This document shows positions 1 through 10,077 of a stretch of 64,000 nt of DNA, in pieces. Source of the stretch: Microbacterium kunmingense (GTDB lineage Bacteria > Actinomycetota > Actinomycetes > Actinomycetales > Microbacteriaceae). Numbering within the stretch: position 1 is the first letter of the stretch; each line of letters opens with the position of its first letter. The notes beneath the pieces are model-generated. The model was not told the DNA's origin and did not search any database. It saw only the letters and a program-made list of their open reading frames with translations. The position numbers and the translations under genes are program-made. The DNA lies in assembly GCF_023155745.1 (NCBI RefSeq), contig NZ_JAKNUS010000004.1, positions 1 to 64,000 of the forward strand, in the 5' to 3' direction.

Positions 1-121
1 GGCCGGCACGCCCCACGATGCTGCGCCCGGGACCGGTCGACAAATCGAACGAAGGACACCGTGGTCATACCTTGGCCGGGGTCAGACCGAACCCAGCGCA
101 GCACCACGACAAGTCTTCACA

Positions 122-620
122 GATCTTCCCGTTCGTCTGCGGGCGGTAGGGTCGGGTCTTCTTCGGGCTGATACCCAAGTCTCGACAGGCGTCTTGCCAG
201 GCGTGTGATCGGTAGGCCGAGCCATTGTCGGAAAGGACACGTTCGACGGTGACGCCGAGCTCGGCTACCAGGCTCCGCGGGGTTTGGGGTCCCGCATCGC
301 TTGCCGGTTGCGGTTGCCCTGCGGCCTACCTACCGACCTCCACCCGCCCCCGTCAGGGATGTTGCCGAGCTTTTTCACATCGACGTGGATCAGTGACCCC
401 GGATACGGGTGCTCGTACCTGCGTGCCGGCTGCCCCGTCCGCCGGTCAACATGCGAGAGCCGGTGCAGCCGATAGCGGACCAACACCGCGTGCAGTGTCG
501 AGGCCGGCACTCCGAGCAGCGTCGACAGCTGCACCGGTCCCAACCGTCGATGCAGCCGGGCGACAATGATCCGCCGCTCACGACGAAGCGGCGTCCGATT
601 CGGGGATCGACGAGGCCGCG
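122..620 (-). pseudogene. IS481-family transposase, 3' portion (decayed)
   Basis: This is the downstream part of a DDE transposase gene read on the minus strand. It shows GPVQLSTLLGVPASTLHAVL (the second HTH), then YEHPYPGSLIHVDVKKLGNI (first catalytic Asp) and, in another frame, VERVLSDNGSAYRSHAW (second Asp) and TRPYRPQTNGKI. The frame changes near 250-265, where the segment normally lying between RDPK and the LGVTVERV motif is missing, so there is an internal deletion plus frameshift. Homology stops just after NGKI at about 122, so the catalytic Glu (normally in NGKIERF) is lost. The upstream half of the gene lies at 2759-2944, separated by the IS21 insertion. The gene is dead. The sequence from 1 to about 121 shows nothing I recognise. 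Confidence 0.85.
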
Positions 621-668
621 TGTCGACGACGCTCGAAAACTGGTCAGTTTCGGCGGTGAAAAGTGAAC
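621..668 (+). repeat. IS21 left terminal inverted repeat
   Basis: The left end starts TGTCGACGACGCTCGAAAAC and contains the internal motif ACTGGTCA, repeated in the right end. Such IS21 ends normally carry multiple binding sites for the IstA transposase. Confidence 0.85.
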
Positions 669-684
669 ACTCGACGATTGGAGA

Positions 685-2696
<2,012 letters not shown>

Positions 2697-2709
2697 ACTG
2701 CCCGCAACC

Positions 2710-2758
2710 GTTCACTTTTCAAGCGTCGAAAGTGACCAGTTCTCAAGCGTCGCCGACA
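2710..2758 (-). repeat. IS21 right terminal inverted repeat
   Basis: On the minus strand this end reads TGTCGGCGACGCTTGAGAAC and matches the left end (621-668) over nearly its full length. The outer base adjoins the second CCGCG target duplication at 2759-2763. Confidence 0.85.
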
Positions 2759-2944
2759 CCGCGAGGATCGATCCTGCATCCCCGCAGTGCCCTCGACGAC
2801 CAGTCGCGTCGCCCACCGCTTCGCGGTCGGCCACGACACATTGAAATGTTCCGCCGCACGAGCGACAGGCCACTTCTCCTCAACAATCAATCGAGCCACC
2901 CGCAACCGATGCGCGGGCGTCAGAGCAGCATTAGCGTGGACCAC
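2759..2944 (-). pseudogene. IS481-family transposase, 5' portion (interrupted by IS21)
   Basis: The N-terminal HTH segment on the minus strand reads HANAALTPAHRLRVARLIVE and WPVARAAEHFNVSWPTAKRW, ending GMQDRSSR at the IS21 junction. I favour a GTG start at 2942-2944 because AGGGGAGG lies 5-6 nt upstream and IS481 proteins normally begin a few residues before ANAALTP. A longer reading to 3052 is open but not family-like. Joined to 122-620 after removing the IS21 and one target duplication, the frame is continuous across the junction. Confidence 0.88.
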
Positions 2945-3076
2945 GAGGGCCTCCCCTTCGAGACGGAACCTAGACAGCTCCACTCTCGACCCGGAGGCCC
3001 TCACCCTTCCAGCCCACTCAACCAACCTCCCTGGCCAGTACAGCTCGCTCAACGACCGGAACAGCGGCCCGGGTCG

Positions 3077-3115
3077 GGTCGTTGAGCGAGGAGCGCAGCG
3101 ACGAGACGAAACGCG
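3077..3115 (+). repeat. Short dispersed repeat (SLSERSETKR-type), long variant
   Basis: The sequence begins GGTCGTTGAGCGAGGAGCGC and ends GACGAGACGAAACGCG. It is the same family as the four copies at 4681-4854 and one at 51703-51734. This copy lies just beyond the 3' end of the DUF222-HNH gene. Confidence 0.85.
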
Positions 3116-3130
3116 GCGGGAGGAACGCGG

Positions 3131-4615
3131 TCAGGCCACGGTGAAGCGGAGGGGGCTGCGTGATCGCAACCGCACGGGTGGCGGCTTCTTCCCGGTCACG
3201 GGGTCGGTCGGCGTGTGCAGCCAGTACGTGTCGGTGCCGTCGGGGGCGCGTTCACGAGTGATCCATTGGCCGCGGTTATGGAGGCCGAGGTGGCAACTAC
3301 GGCACAGTGGCACACCGTCATCGACGTCGGTGCGTCCACCGTGCGACCAGTGGCTGAGGTGATGGATCTCGGTCCAGCTCATCGGTGCGGTGCAGTGTTC
3401 TCCGATGCACCCGCCGTGGCGGGCAGCGATCGCGAGACGTTGTTTTCGTGTGAAGAGGCGCTGTTCCCGCCCGACATCGAGGGGCCTTCCTGCCCCGTCG
3501 CGAATCACCGGAATACTCCCCGCGTCGCACAGATACGACTCGACGACTCCACCCGGGAGTGCGGCGCCACCGTCTTCGAGGTGTCCGACTCCGGTGGCCC
3601 GGATCCGGGTGACGCCGTCGGGGTCGGTTGTCGGGGTCAGGGTGTCGGCAGTGACGAGGATCCGCACCCCCGGTTGCCGGTCCCCGAATGACTGGGCAGG
3701 ATCCGCGGCGGCACCGGTGCGCAGGATCGCCAGCACCGTGTCGTACTGCACCTGCTCGTTCGAGCGGTCATCCCGCGCAGACTCAGCTCGCTCGGCCGCG
3801 GAGGATTCCACGAACCGGGGGCCGCGGCGGGGGCGCAGGGCCGCGGACAGGATCGACTGCACCCACGCGGCCCCGTCGTCATCGAACGCGATCTTCGCGT
3901 GATGCTGCCCTCGCTCATCCGTCCACGTCCGAAACGACCGCTCCGCGAACCGTTCCTCGAACCGGATGGTGACCCCGACCGGGTCCAGCCGGTGCCTGGC
4001 GATCCGGGCGGCGTTCCGCAGCTCCTCGACGGGGAACACCCCCGCCTCCTCCAGCAGCATCTCCACCGCCGTCGCCCACGCCGCGGGCAGAAACCCCGGA
4101 TCCAGGTCCGGATAACGCTCGATCGGCGGGCCGCCGAGGCCGTCGCGGATCGCCCGGAACTGCGCCTGCGTGACCACCCCGCCCGTCAACGCCTCCCGCA
4201 GCAACCGCAACCACTCCGGGGTAGCCGGAACCGCTGGCGCGGGTTCCGTGCCCGATACCGCCGGCGGCGGGACACTCGGAGTGAGGTCTTCACCCGTCTT
4301 GACCGCCTGGTTCACATCCGCCCGCGTCTGCCCCGTGATCGTCTGCACCAGCGACGCCCCGTTGCGGTGCCCTTTCCGCTGCGCCAGCCCGTCATACCCC
4401 AGCTCCCGCGCCGACCGCCTGTTCGCCTCGACCGCGGCAGCCGCGACGATCACGTCCACCGCCGCCCGGACCTCCGCCGCGTCCGCCAGCACCGCCAGGA
4501 GATCCTCGTCGTCGAGCCCACCGACGACCTCTGGCAGAGCCCCGGTCACGCGACCGGCGACCCGCGCCGCGGCATCCAGCATCCGCTGGGCCGGGGAAAG
4601 GTCTGGATCGGTCAT
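3131..4615 (-). CDS. DUF222 and HNH endonuclease domain protein (13E12 repeat family)
   Basis: A 494-aa protein with an N-terminal DUF222 region (about residues 1-330, including AQRKGHRNGASLV) and a C-terminal HNH nuclease. The HNH shows GGCIGEHC, EIHHLSHWSHGGRTDVDDG and LCRSCHLGLHN, i.e. both CxxC-type pairs and the HH core. The ATG at 4615 gives the usual MTDPDLSPAQRML opening; the open frame extends upstream only because the repeats at 4681-4762 lack stops. Such genes are multicopy in mycobacteria (REP13E12) and many actinobacteria and probably belong to mobile units, but their role is not established. Repeats of one family flank it on both sides. Confidence 0.85.
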   Translation of the reverse strand: MTDPDLSPAQRMLDAAARVAGRVTGALPEVVGGLDDEDLLAVLADAAEVRAAVDVIVAAAAVEANRRSARELGYDGLAQRKGHRNGASLVQTITGQTRADVNQAVKTGEDLTPSVPPPAVSGTEPAPAVPATPEWLRLLREALTGGVVTQAQFRAIRDGLGGPPIERYPDLDPGFLPAAWATAVEMLLEEAGVFPVEELRNAARIARHRLDPVGVTIRFEERFAERSFRTWTDERGQHHAKIAFDDDGAAWVQSILSAALRPRRGPRFVESSAAERAESARDDRSNEQVQYDTVLAILRTGAAADPAQSFGDRQPGVRILVTADTLTPTTDPDGVTRIRATGVGHLEDGGAALPGGVVESYLCDAGSIPVIRDGAGRPLDVGREQRLFTRKQRLAIAARHGGCIGEHCTAPMSWTEIHHLSHWSHGGRTDVDDGVPLCRSCHLGLHNRGQWITRERAPDGTDTYWLHTPTDPVTGKKPPPVRLRSRSPLRFTVA

Positions 4616-4680
4616 AGAACAAATGTACGAGACACCTCCGACATTGCCTCGAGCGGACGTTGCGGCCCACCTGCGCACCT

Positions 4681-4854
4681 CGCGTTTCGTCTCGCTCCGC
4701 TTGCTCAACGACCGAACAACGGACACCCCGCGTTTCGTCTCGCTGCGCTCGCTCAACGACCGCAACAGCGGGCTCGTCCGGTCATTGAGCGAGGAGCGCA
4801 GCGACGAGACGAAACGCGGTGACCTGTCGTTTCGTCTCGCTGCGCTCGCTCAAC
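4681..4854. repeat. Cluster of four short dispersed repeats
   Basis: Copies lie at 4681-4714 (minus), 4729-4762 (minus), 4779-4817 (plus, long variant with GAGGAGCGCAGCGACGAG) and 4826-4854 (minus). The core on the minus-type copies is CGTTTCGTCTCGCTGCGCTC followed by GCTCAACGACC. Together with the left end of the IS110 element they account for most of the gene-free stretch 4616-5130. Nothing else is recognisable from 4855 to 5021. Confidence 0.85.
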
Positions 4855-5021
4855 TGTCAGTGTGGGTGGCGGCTGACGGTGTCTGCTGGCAGGGTCGGCT
4901 TGGTGCTTGCTTCTGGGTGTGACTCATCGCTCAACTGGCCGCGTTCGCGTGTGTCCTTCACTCGAATCGTCCGCCCGGGGGTGAGCGCCGACGCCGGGTC
5001 TCTGCCCGTCGTGGTGACTTG

Positions 5022-6175
5022 ATAGAAGCACGGCCGTGATGGCTCATGACGGTTCTGTCCCGCGACGACTCCTTTCAGAGCCCGGGCGTCGGCTACGACC
5101 GTCCGTTCCGCTCAAAGTCAGGAGATCGCAGTGACCATCGTCGCAGACTCGTACTGGTTCGTCACCGGTGTCGATACCCATTCCAAGAAGCATCAGTACG
5201 CCCTCGTGGACCGCACCGGCCGGCTCGTCGACGAACGCGCGTTCCCGACCAGCGCGGCGGGTATCGCTCGCGCAACCCACTGGCTGACCGCCGCCACCGG
5301 TGGGCAGCCGATGCTCGCCGCGATCGACGGTGCTGGCTCTTACGGTCGACAGTTGGCGGAAGCGTTCACCGGTGCTGGCGTCCGTGTCGTCGAAGCCCCC
5401 CAGATCCGTTACCGTCCCGCGGGCAAGGATGATCGCCTTGATGCGCGCACCGCTGCCATCACGGTTCTCCCTTTGGACACCGACCGGCTCAGCGACCGCA
5501 AGGCCGGCGCCGAACGCGACGCGATCCAGGTGTTGCTCACCGCGCGGGCGGAGATGACCCGCGACCGTACCCGCACCCTCAACGCGCTCACCGCGATACT
5601 GCGCCGGTTCGACCTCGGCATCGACGCCCGCAACGCCCTCACCTCCGCCCGGCTGAAGACCATCACGGCCTGGCGCACCCGCCCCACCGAGCCCGTCGAT
5701 ACCGCCACCGCCCGCGCCGAAGCTGTTCGCCTCGCCACCCGAGCCCGTGCCCTCACGACCGAGCTCGCCGGGAACAAGACCACCCTCGGCACCTTCGCTG
5801 CCGAGCTGGTGCCGCAGCTTCTCGCCGAGCCCGGCATCGGGCCGGTCAGCGCGGCGCAGATTTACGCGTCCTGGTCCCACCCCGGCCGCATCCGCTCCGA
5901 AGCCGCGTTCGCCCGACTCGCCGGCGTCGCCCCGAAACCCGCCTCCAGCGGAGACCGTCTCCGCCACCGCCTCGACCGCGGCGGCGACCGACGCCTTAAC
6001 GCCGCGCTCCACCGCATCGTGATCACCCGCTGGCGGTCACACCCCGCCACCCTCGCCTACACGGCCCGCCGCCGCACCGAAGGACTCACCGACCGCGACA
6101 TCCGACGCTGCCTCAAACGCATCATCGCCCGCCACATCTACCGACTCCTCGAAGCCGGTTGACAAACATAGAAGC
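5022..6175 (+). mobile_element. IS110-family insertion sequence (boundaries tentative)
   Basis: The transposase gene is bracketed by the 8-bp direct repeat ATAGAAGC (5022-5029 and 6168-6175), preceded on both sides by TTGA. IS110 elements lack long inverted ends and integrate at short core sequences, so these repeats are plausible element/target junctions. The about 105-bp noncoding left part includes the palindrome CACGGCCGTG (5029-5038). In IS110 elements this region can encode the bridge RNA that pairs with donor and target; I see no decisive fold by eye. The element lies directly downstream of the aldo/keto reductase gene. Confidence 0.6.
5131..6162 (+). CDS. IS110-family transposase
   Basis: A 343-aa recombinase. 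The N-terminal RuvC-like DEDD domain shows GVDTHSKKHQYALVD, AIDGAGSYGRQL and KDDRLDART. The C-terminal Transposase_20 domain shows LAEPGIGPVSAAQIYASW and FARLAGVAPKPASSGDRLRHR, where ASSG should contain the serine nucleophile. Start is GTG 5131, with AGGAG spaced 6 nt upstream. Length is typical and no disruption is visible, so the element may be active. Confidence 0.93.
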   Translation: MTIVADSYWFVTGVDTHSKKHQYALVDRTGRLVDERAFPTSAAGIARATHWLTAATGGQPMLAAIDGAGSYGRQLAEAFTGAGVRVVEAPQIRYRPAGKDDRLDARTAAITVLPLDTDRLSDRKAGAERDAIQVLLTARAEMTRDRTRTLNALTAILRRFDLGIDARNALTSARLKTITAWRTRPTEPVDTATARAEAVRLATRARALTTELAGNKTTLGTFAAELVPQLLAEPGIGPVSAAQIYASWSHPGRIRSEAAFARLAGVAPKPASSGDRLRHRLDRGGDRRLNAALHRIVITRWRSHPATLAYTARRRTEGLTDRDIRRCLKRIIARHIYRLLEAG

Positions 6176-6207
6176 TTCGACCGGAACGTCAGCCCCTCCC
6201 GGCCGCG

Positions 6208-7101
6208 TCACTCCGGGTCGATGCCCACCGAGTACGACAGCCGTTCGACCTCGTCGGCGGTGAGCTCGAGATCGGCCGCGGCCGCCGAATCCACGATGGA
6301 CGCCGCACGTCGGGCACCGGGAATCGGGATGACGTTGTCGGCGAGCGCCAGTTCCCACGCGAGGACCACCCGCTGCGGGCTGACCCCGTGCGCCGATGCC
6401 ACCTCGGCGAACGTCGAGTAGCGGTCCCCGACGGTGCGGGCACCCCCGCCGGTGCCGCCGAGCGGGCTCCAGGGGAGGAACGCGACACCCAGGCGGGCGC
6501 AATGGCGCAACTCGTCGATCGAGCCCGGGTGCTTCGGCGAGAACTGGTTCTGGACGCTCGCCAGATTACCCTCCCCCAGCACCTCGACGGCGATGTCGAT
6601 CTCCTCCACGCTCGCGTTCGAGATGCCGATGTGGCGGATCACCCCCTCCTCCTGCAGCACCTTCAGGTTGCGCATGATGTCGCCGTACACCATCCCACGG
6701 TCCGGCCGGTGGTACTGATAGAGCTCGATCGCGTCGACCCCGAGGATCTTCCGCGATCGCTCGACCGCGCCGCGCAGGTAGTTCAGCGATCCGTCGCGAC
6801 CCCACACCTCACCCGCGCCACGGGTGATACCGCCCTTGGTGGTGACGAACAACGACGACGCGTCGCCGGCCCAGGTGCGCAGCGCCTCGGCGACGATCTC
6901 CTCGTTGTGCCCCATCAGGTCCCACTGCGGGGCATAGATGTCGGCGGTGTCGATGAGCGTCACACCCGCCTCGAGCGCCGCGTGGATGGTCGAGACGGCA
7001 TCTTCCCGGGACGGGAAGACGCGATCGTTGTTCATCGACAGGGGCATGGCCCCCAGACCGATCGCCGAGACGCTGCGGCCGGCGAGTGAACGGTGCTTCA
7101 T
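6208..7101 (-). CDS. Aldo/keto reductase
   Basis: A 297-aa NADPH-dependent oxidoreductase with a TIM-barrel fold. The N-terminus has LAGRSVSAIGLGAMPLSM; catalytic Asp and Tyr are in LIDTADIYAPQW, and the Lys in TTKGGITRG. The C-terminus has IPIPGARRAASI, typical of cofactor binding. The ATG at 7101 follows GAGGAG by 5 nt. It is separated by 43 nt from the upstream Gfo/Idh/MocA gene on the same strand, suggesting joint expression for sugar or polyol conversion. The exact substrate cannot be told. Confidence 0.9.
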   Translation of the reverse strand: MKHRSLAGRSVSAIGLGAMPLSMNNDRVFPSREDAVSTIHAALEAGVTLIDTADIYAPQWDLMGHNEEIVAEALRTWAGDASSLFVTTKGGITRGAGEVWGRDGSLNYLRGAVERSRKILGVDAIELYQYHRPDRGMVYGDIMRNLKVLQEEGVIRHIGISNASVEEIDIAVEVLGEGNLASVQNQFSPKHPGSIDELRHCARLGVAFLPWSPLGGTGGGARTVGDRYSTFAEVASAHGVSPQRVVLAWELALADNVIPIPGARRAASIVDSAAAADLELTADEVERLSYSVGIDPE

Positions 7102-7144
7102 GGTGACTCCTCGGTAGGGAACGATCCGTGACCGGATCGCGGGA

Positions 7145-8266
7145 TCAGCGCGACACCGCGCCGAATCGCGTGAGCGGAACGGGAGCGGGGCGCTCGACCG
7201 TCGTGGTGATGTCGACCCACCGCCGTGCGGCGGCGGCGTCGAGCAGCGACGACATGATCTCGAGCACGTGCAGCGCCATCGCGCCGCTGGCGCGCCCGCC
7301 GTCGCGCCGAAGGAAGTCGACGAGCCCGACGCCGCGACCTGCGCCGACATAGCCGGCACCCGTGGGTACGTCTGCCCACTCCTGGGCGCCGTGCCGTCGC
7401 ATCCGCACCTGTCCGTCGAAGTGATTGGGGTCGGGCGCCTGCAGACTGCCCGCCTCGCCGTGCACCTCGATGGGCGGCGCGCCGGTCTCACCGCCGTCGA
7501 AGCTGAACGTCACGGTCGAGATCGCCCCGCCCTCGTGCACGAGGGTGCCGGTGACGTGGGTGTCGACCTCGACGGGGATCTCCTCGCCGGCGCGCGGGCC
7601 CGTCGCGATGCGCCGGATGTCGCGCGAGCGCGACGAGGCCCCGCTCACCCGGACGACCGGGCCGAGAAGCTGCACGAGCGACGTGAGGTAGTAGGGCCCC
7701 ATGTCCAGCAGCGGCCCTCCGCCGGGACGGTAGTAGAAGTCGGGATGGGGATGCCACGACTCGTGGCCGCCGGAGATCCAGGTCGCGATCGCCGACACCG
7801 GCCGCCCGATCAGCCCGGCGTCGACCGCGGCGCGCGCTGTCTGGATGCCGGTTCCCAGGACCGTGTCGGGCGCCCCGCCGAGCCACGCGCCGACGGGGAC
7901 CGCAGCGACGACCTGTCGCGCCTCGGTCATGGTGGCGGCAGGGGGCTTCTCGCCGTAGACGTTCTTGCCCGCGGCGAACGCCTGAAGGGCGATCTCGGCG
8001 TGGGCAGCGGGGATCGTGAGGTTCAGCACCGTGTCGACCTGCGGATCCGAGACGAGCTCGGCCACGGACAGCGCCCGGCACCCCGGGATGTCGCGGGCCA
8101 CCGCCTGCGCCCGCGCGACATCGAGATCGGCGACCGCCACGACGGCCACATCGTCGCGCCCCCGGAACGTCGTCAGGTACTGACCCGAGATCACCCCGAG
8201 TCCCACGATGCCCACGCCGTGGGCGCGCTCCACCGTGCGTGCGTCACTGTCGGCCGCCGTCGTCAT
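7145..8266 (-). CDS. Gfo/Idh/MocA family oxidoreductase
   Basis: A 373-aa NAD(P)-dependent dehydrogenase. The Rossmann motif GVGIVGLGVISGQY lies near residues 17-30, and the family motif EKPPA with the catalytic-type Lys lies near residue 115. The C-terminal part is the usual alpha/beta substrate domain (GPLLDMGPYYLTSLVQLLGP). The ATG at 8266 has AAGGG upstream. This family acts on sugars, inositols and their derivatives; the adjoining aldo/keto reductase and nearby ThuA gene support a carbohydrate role, but the substrate is unknown. Confidence 0.9.
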   Translation of the reverse strand: MTTAADSDARTVERAHGVGIVGLGVISGQYLTTFRGRDDVAVVAVADLDVARAQAVARDIPGCRALSVAELVSDPQVDTVLNLTIPAAHAEIALQAFAAGKNVYGEKPPAATMTEARQVVAAVPVGAWLGGAPDTVLGTGIQTARAAVDAGLIGRPVSAIATWISGGHESWHPHPDFYYRPGGGPLLDMGPYYLTSLVQLLGPVVRVSGASSRSRDIRRIATGPRAGEEIPVEVDTHVTGTLVHEGGAISTVTFSFDGGETGAPPIEVHGEAGSLQAPDPNHFDGQVRMRRHGAQEWADVPTGAGYVGAGRGVGLVDFLRRDGGRASGAMALHVLEIMSSLLDAAAARRWVDITTTVERPAPVPLTRFGAVSR

Positions 8267-8416
8267 CGGTGCATCCCTTCGCCTGCGAATAGAGCCCCCA
8301 CCACCCTGCCATGCCCACCCGACACCCGGCGTCGCCACGGTCTGCGACTACCGGACCGCGTCCGCGTGTGGGACGCTGAGGGTCACGCGTGGATTCACCG
8401 GCGCGCAACAGGATGA

Positions 8417-8662
8417 GTGGGCCAGCTCGTGAACCATCGAGGCAGGAGTCCTGGCGCCGGCGTGGTCTGGTCGCGTGTGGAAGACGGATTCCATGTCGGA
8501 AGTCGCAACGGCGCGCTGCTCGGGTACATCATCCGGGAGCGCGATCGACGGTTCACCGCCTACGACATGCGATCGCGACCGGTCGGGAAGTATCCCGACC
8601 TGACCGAGGCGATGCACGGGCTCGTGGCGGTGACGCTCGGGATCGGCCACCAACGCAGATGA
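8417..8662 (+). CDS. Small hypothetical protein upstream of BLUF gene
   Basis: An 81-aa soluble, basic protein (VVWSRVEDGFHVGSRNGALL, RDRRFTAYDMRSRPVGKY). I do not recognise a family. It ends 10 nt before the BLUF gene on the same strand, so the two are probably co-transcribed. Start is GTG 8417; a second GTG 11 nt further on is in another frame. Function unknown; an accessory role beside the photosensor is only a guess. Confidence 0.6.
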   Translation: MGQLVNHRGRSPGAGVVWSRVEDGFHVGSRNGALLGYIIRERDRRFTAYDMRSRPVGKYPDLTEAMHGLVAVTLGIGHQRR

Positions 8663-8672
8663 GGAAGACCGC

Positions 8673-9152
8673 GTGAACGAAAGCGCAGCCACGGGTCCGC
8701 AGGACCTGTCCGACGACCTCCTGTCGGTTCTCTACACCAGCACGTCCCGCGAGCAGATGGACGATGACCAGCTCACCGAGCTGCTCACCGTCAGCCGCAG
8801 CCGGAATGCCGCGGACAGCATCACCGGGCTCCTCGTCTACCGGGCGGGGCGGTTCTTCCAGGTCATCGAGGGGCCGACCGCAGCTGTTCGCGCGCTGTAC
8901 GACAGGATCGCCGCCGACCCGCGCCACCACTCCGTTCGCACTCTCGTCGAGGATCGCGTGGAAGCTCGCCACTTCGGGGAGTGGACGATGGGGTTCGAGC
9001 GCGTCCCCGATCACGACGAAGCCGCGCCCGAGGGTTTCCGGAGCACCTTCGACGACCTCGACGATGTGGAGGGCGCCGCACCGACGATCCGGGCGGCGCG
9101 AGAACTCAGCCTGTGGTTCCGGGTGCGCTCGCGCGCAGCGACATCCTCCTGA
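8673..9152 (+). CDS. BLUF domain blue-light (FAD) photoreceptor
   Basis: A 159-aa protein made almost wholly of one BLUF domain that binds FAD and senses blue light. The expected photochemical residues are present at exactly the AppA numbering: Tyr21 (LYTS), Asn45 (SRNAADSITG), Gln63 (GRFFQVIEG), Trp104 and Met106 (FGEWTMGF). The C-terminal about 45 residues are acidic and carry no output domain, so signalling must pass to a separate partner. GTG 8673 follows GAGGAAG by about 7 nt. It converges with the ThuA gene with no gap. Confidence 0.93.
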   Translation: MNESAATGPQDLSDDLLSVLYTSTSREQMDDDQLTELLTVSRSRNAADSITGLLVYRAGRFFQVIEGPTAAVRALYDRIAADPRHHSVRTLVEDRVEARHFGEWTMGFERVPDHDEAAPEGFRSTFDDLDDVEGAAPTIRAARELSLWFRVRSRAATSS

Positions 9153-9878
9153 TCACACCTGCTCGCGCGCTGCCCACAGCATGCCGCGTTCGATGACGGT
9201 GCGCACCCGCTCGTCCTGCAGCACGTCGACGCTGTGGCCCGGTGTGGCCACGAAGATCCGGCCGCTCCCCCACGCTCTGGTCCACACCGCGGGCGACGTG
9301 ATCGGCCGGTGCCACGGGTGATAGGGCTGAACCGGGTGGGTGGTGGTCGCCAGGACGTCGTTGAGGTCGTCGTGGAGCACCCAGTACTGCTCGGTGACGA
9401 GCTCGATGTCGCCGATGCCGCGGGTGATCTCGTGATCGCGCCCGAGGGGCGTCATCTCGATCGTGTGCGGCAGGAAGTTGTCGCTCTCGTCGCCGGCGCG
9501 ATCGCCGGGGGCCTTTGCAGGGTGCGTCGCGAACTGGCCCCCGATGAGCTGCAGGTAGTCCGCGCTGTTGCGGTACGAGTCGGCGATCCCGCCGTGCCAG
9601 CCGGCGAGTCCGGTACCCGCCGCGACGGCGTCGCGGAGACCCGAGAGCGCGTCGGCGGAGATCTCCGACATCGTGACGCTCTGCACGATGAGGTCGGTCT
9701 CGGCCATCACCCCGGCGTCGGCGTACACGTCATTGGACTCTTCGGTGCGCACCGTGAACCCCTGCGACTGGAGGAACGGCACGAAGAGGTCGGTTGCGGC
9801 CACCGGCTGGTGCCCCTCCCACCCCCCGCGGACGACGAGCGCTCGGCGCCCGGGATGGTCTCCTGCTCGATCGTTCAT
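9153..9878 (-). CDS. ThuA-like domain protein
   Basis: A 241-aa protein of the ThuA (trehalose utilisation) superfamily, a class I glutamine-amidotransferase-like fold. Visible family segments are LVVRGGWEGHQP near the start, GLAGWHGGIADSYRNS in the middle and EQYWVLHDDLNDVLATT and SGRIFVATPGHSVDV toward the end. The ATG at 9878 follows AAGGGGA. ThuA proteins often accompany Gfo/Idh/MocA dehydrogenases, as here, in disaccharide or polyol metabolism. The exact reaction is not established. Confidence 0.85.
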   Translation of the reverse strand: MNDRAGDHPGRRALVVRGGWEGHQPVAATDLFVPFLQSQGFTVRTEESNDVYADAGVMAETDLIVQSVTMSEISADALSGLRDAVAAGTGLAGWHGGIADSYRNSADYLQLIGGQFATHPAKAPGDRAGDESDNFLPHTIEMTPLGRDHEITRGIGDIELVTEQYWVLHDDLNDVLATTTHPVQPYHPWHRPITSPAVWTRAWGSGRIFVATPGHSVDVLQDERVRTVIERGMLWAAREQV

Positions 9879-9983
9879 GGTCCCCTTTCCGCAACCCGGC
9901 ACACACTACCCGTGCACTGGTCCTTCTCGGGCGTTTGTCGAAACGGCGACGGCTCCCGGCCGAGCTCGAAACCGACCTTCGCC

Positions 9984-10016
9984 GTCGAGACCGACGGTGA
10001 CGCGGTCGGTCTCGAC
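9984..10016 (-). terminator. Hairpin downstream of the dab operon
   Basis: Perfect 12-bp arms GTCGAGACCGAC and GTCGGTCTCGAC are separated by 9 nt. The hairpin lies 62 nt past the last gene of the dab operon and before the ThuA gene on the same strand. No T-run follows, so it could be a terminator or mRNA-stabilising hairpin. Confidence 0.55.
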
Positions 10017-10077
10017 AGCCTCCTGCGGTTTCGGCGCGACACCGCGCGTCTCGACGCTGACCGCGCACCCGCACCGC

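Noticed and set aside
31..115. Possible start of another gene at the left edge
   Set aside because: Short open frames only and no recognisable motif; could equally be the fused tail of the IS481 remnant.
5131..9878. Single catabolic operon from IS110 through ThuA
   Set aside because: The BLUF gene and its neighbour are on the opposite strand between the Gfo/Idh/MocA and ThuA genes, so these are separate units.
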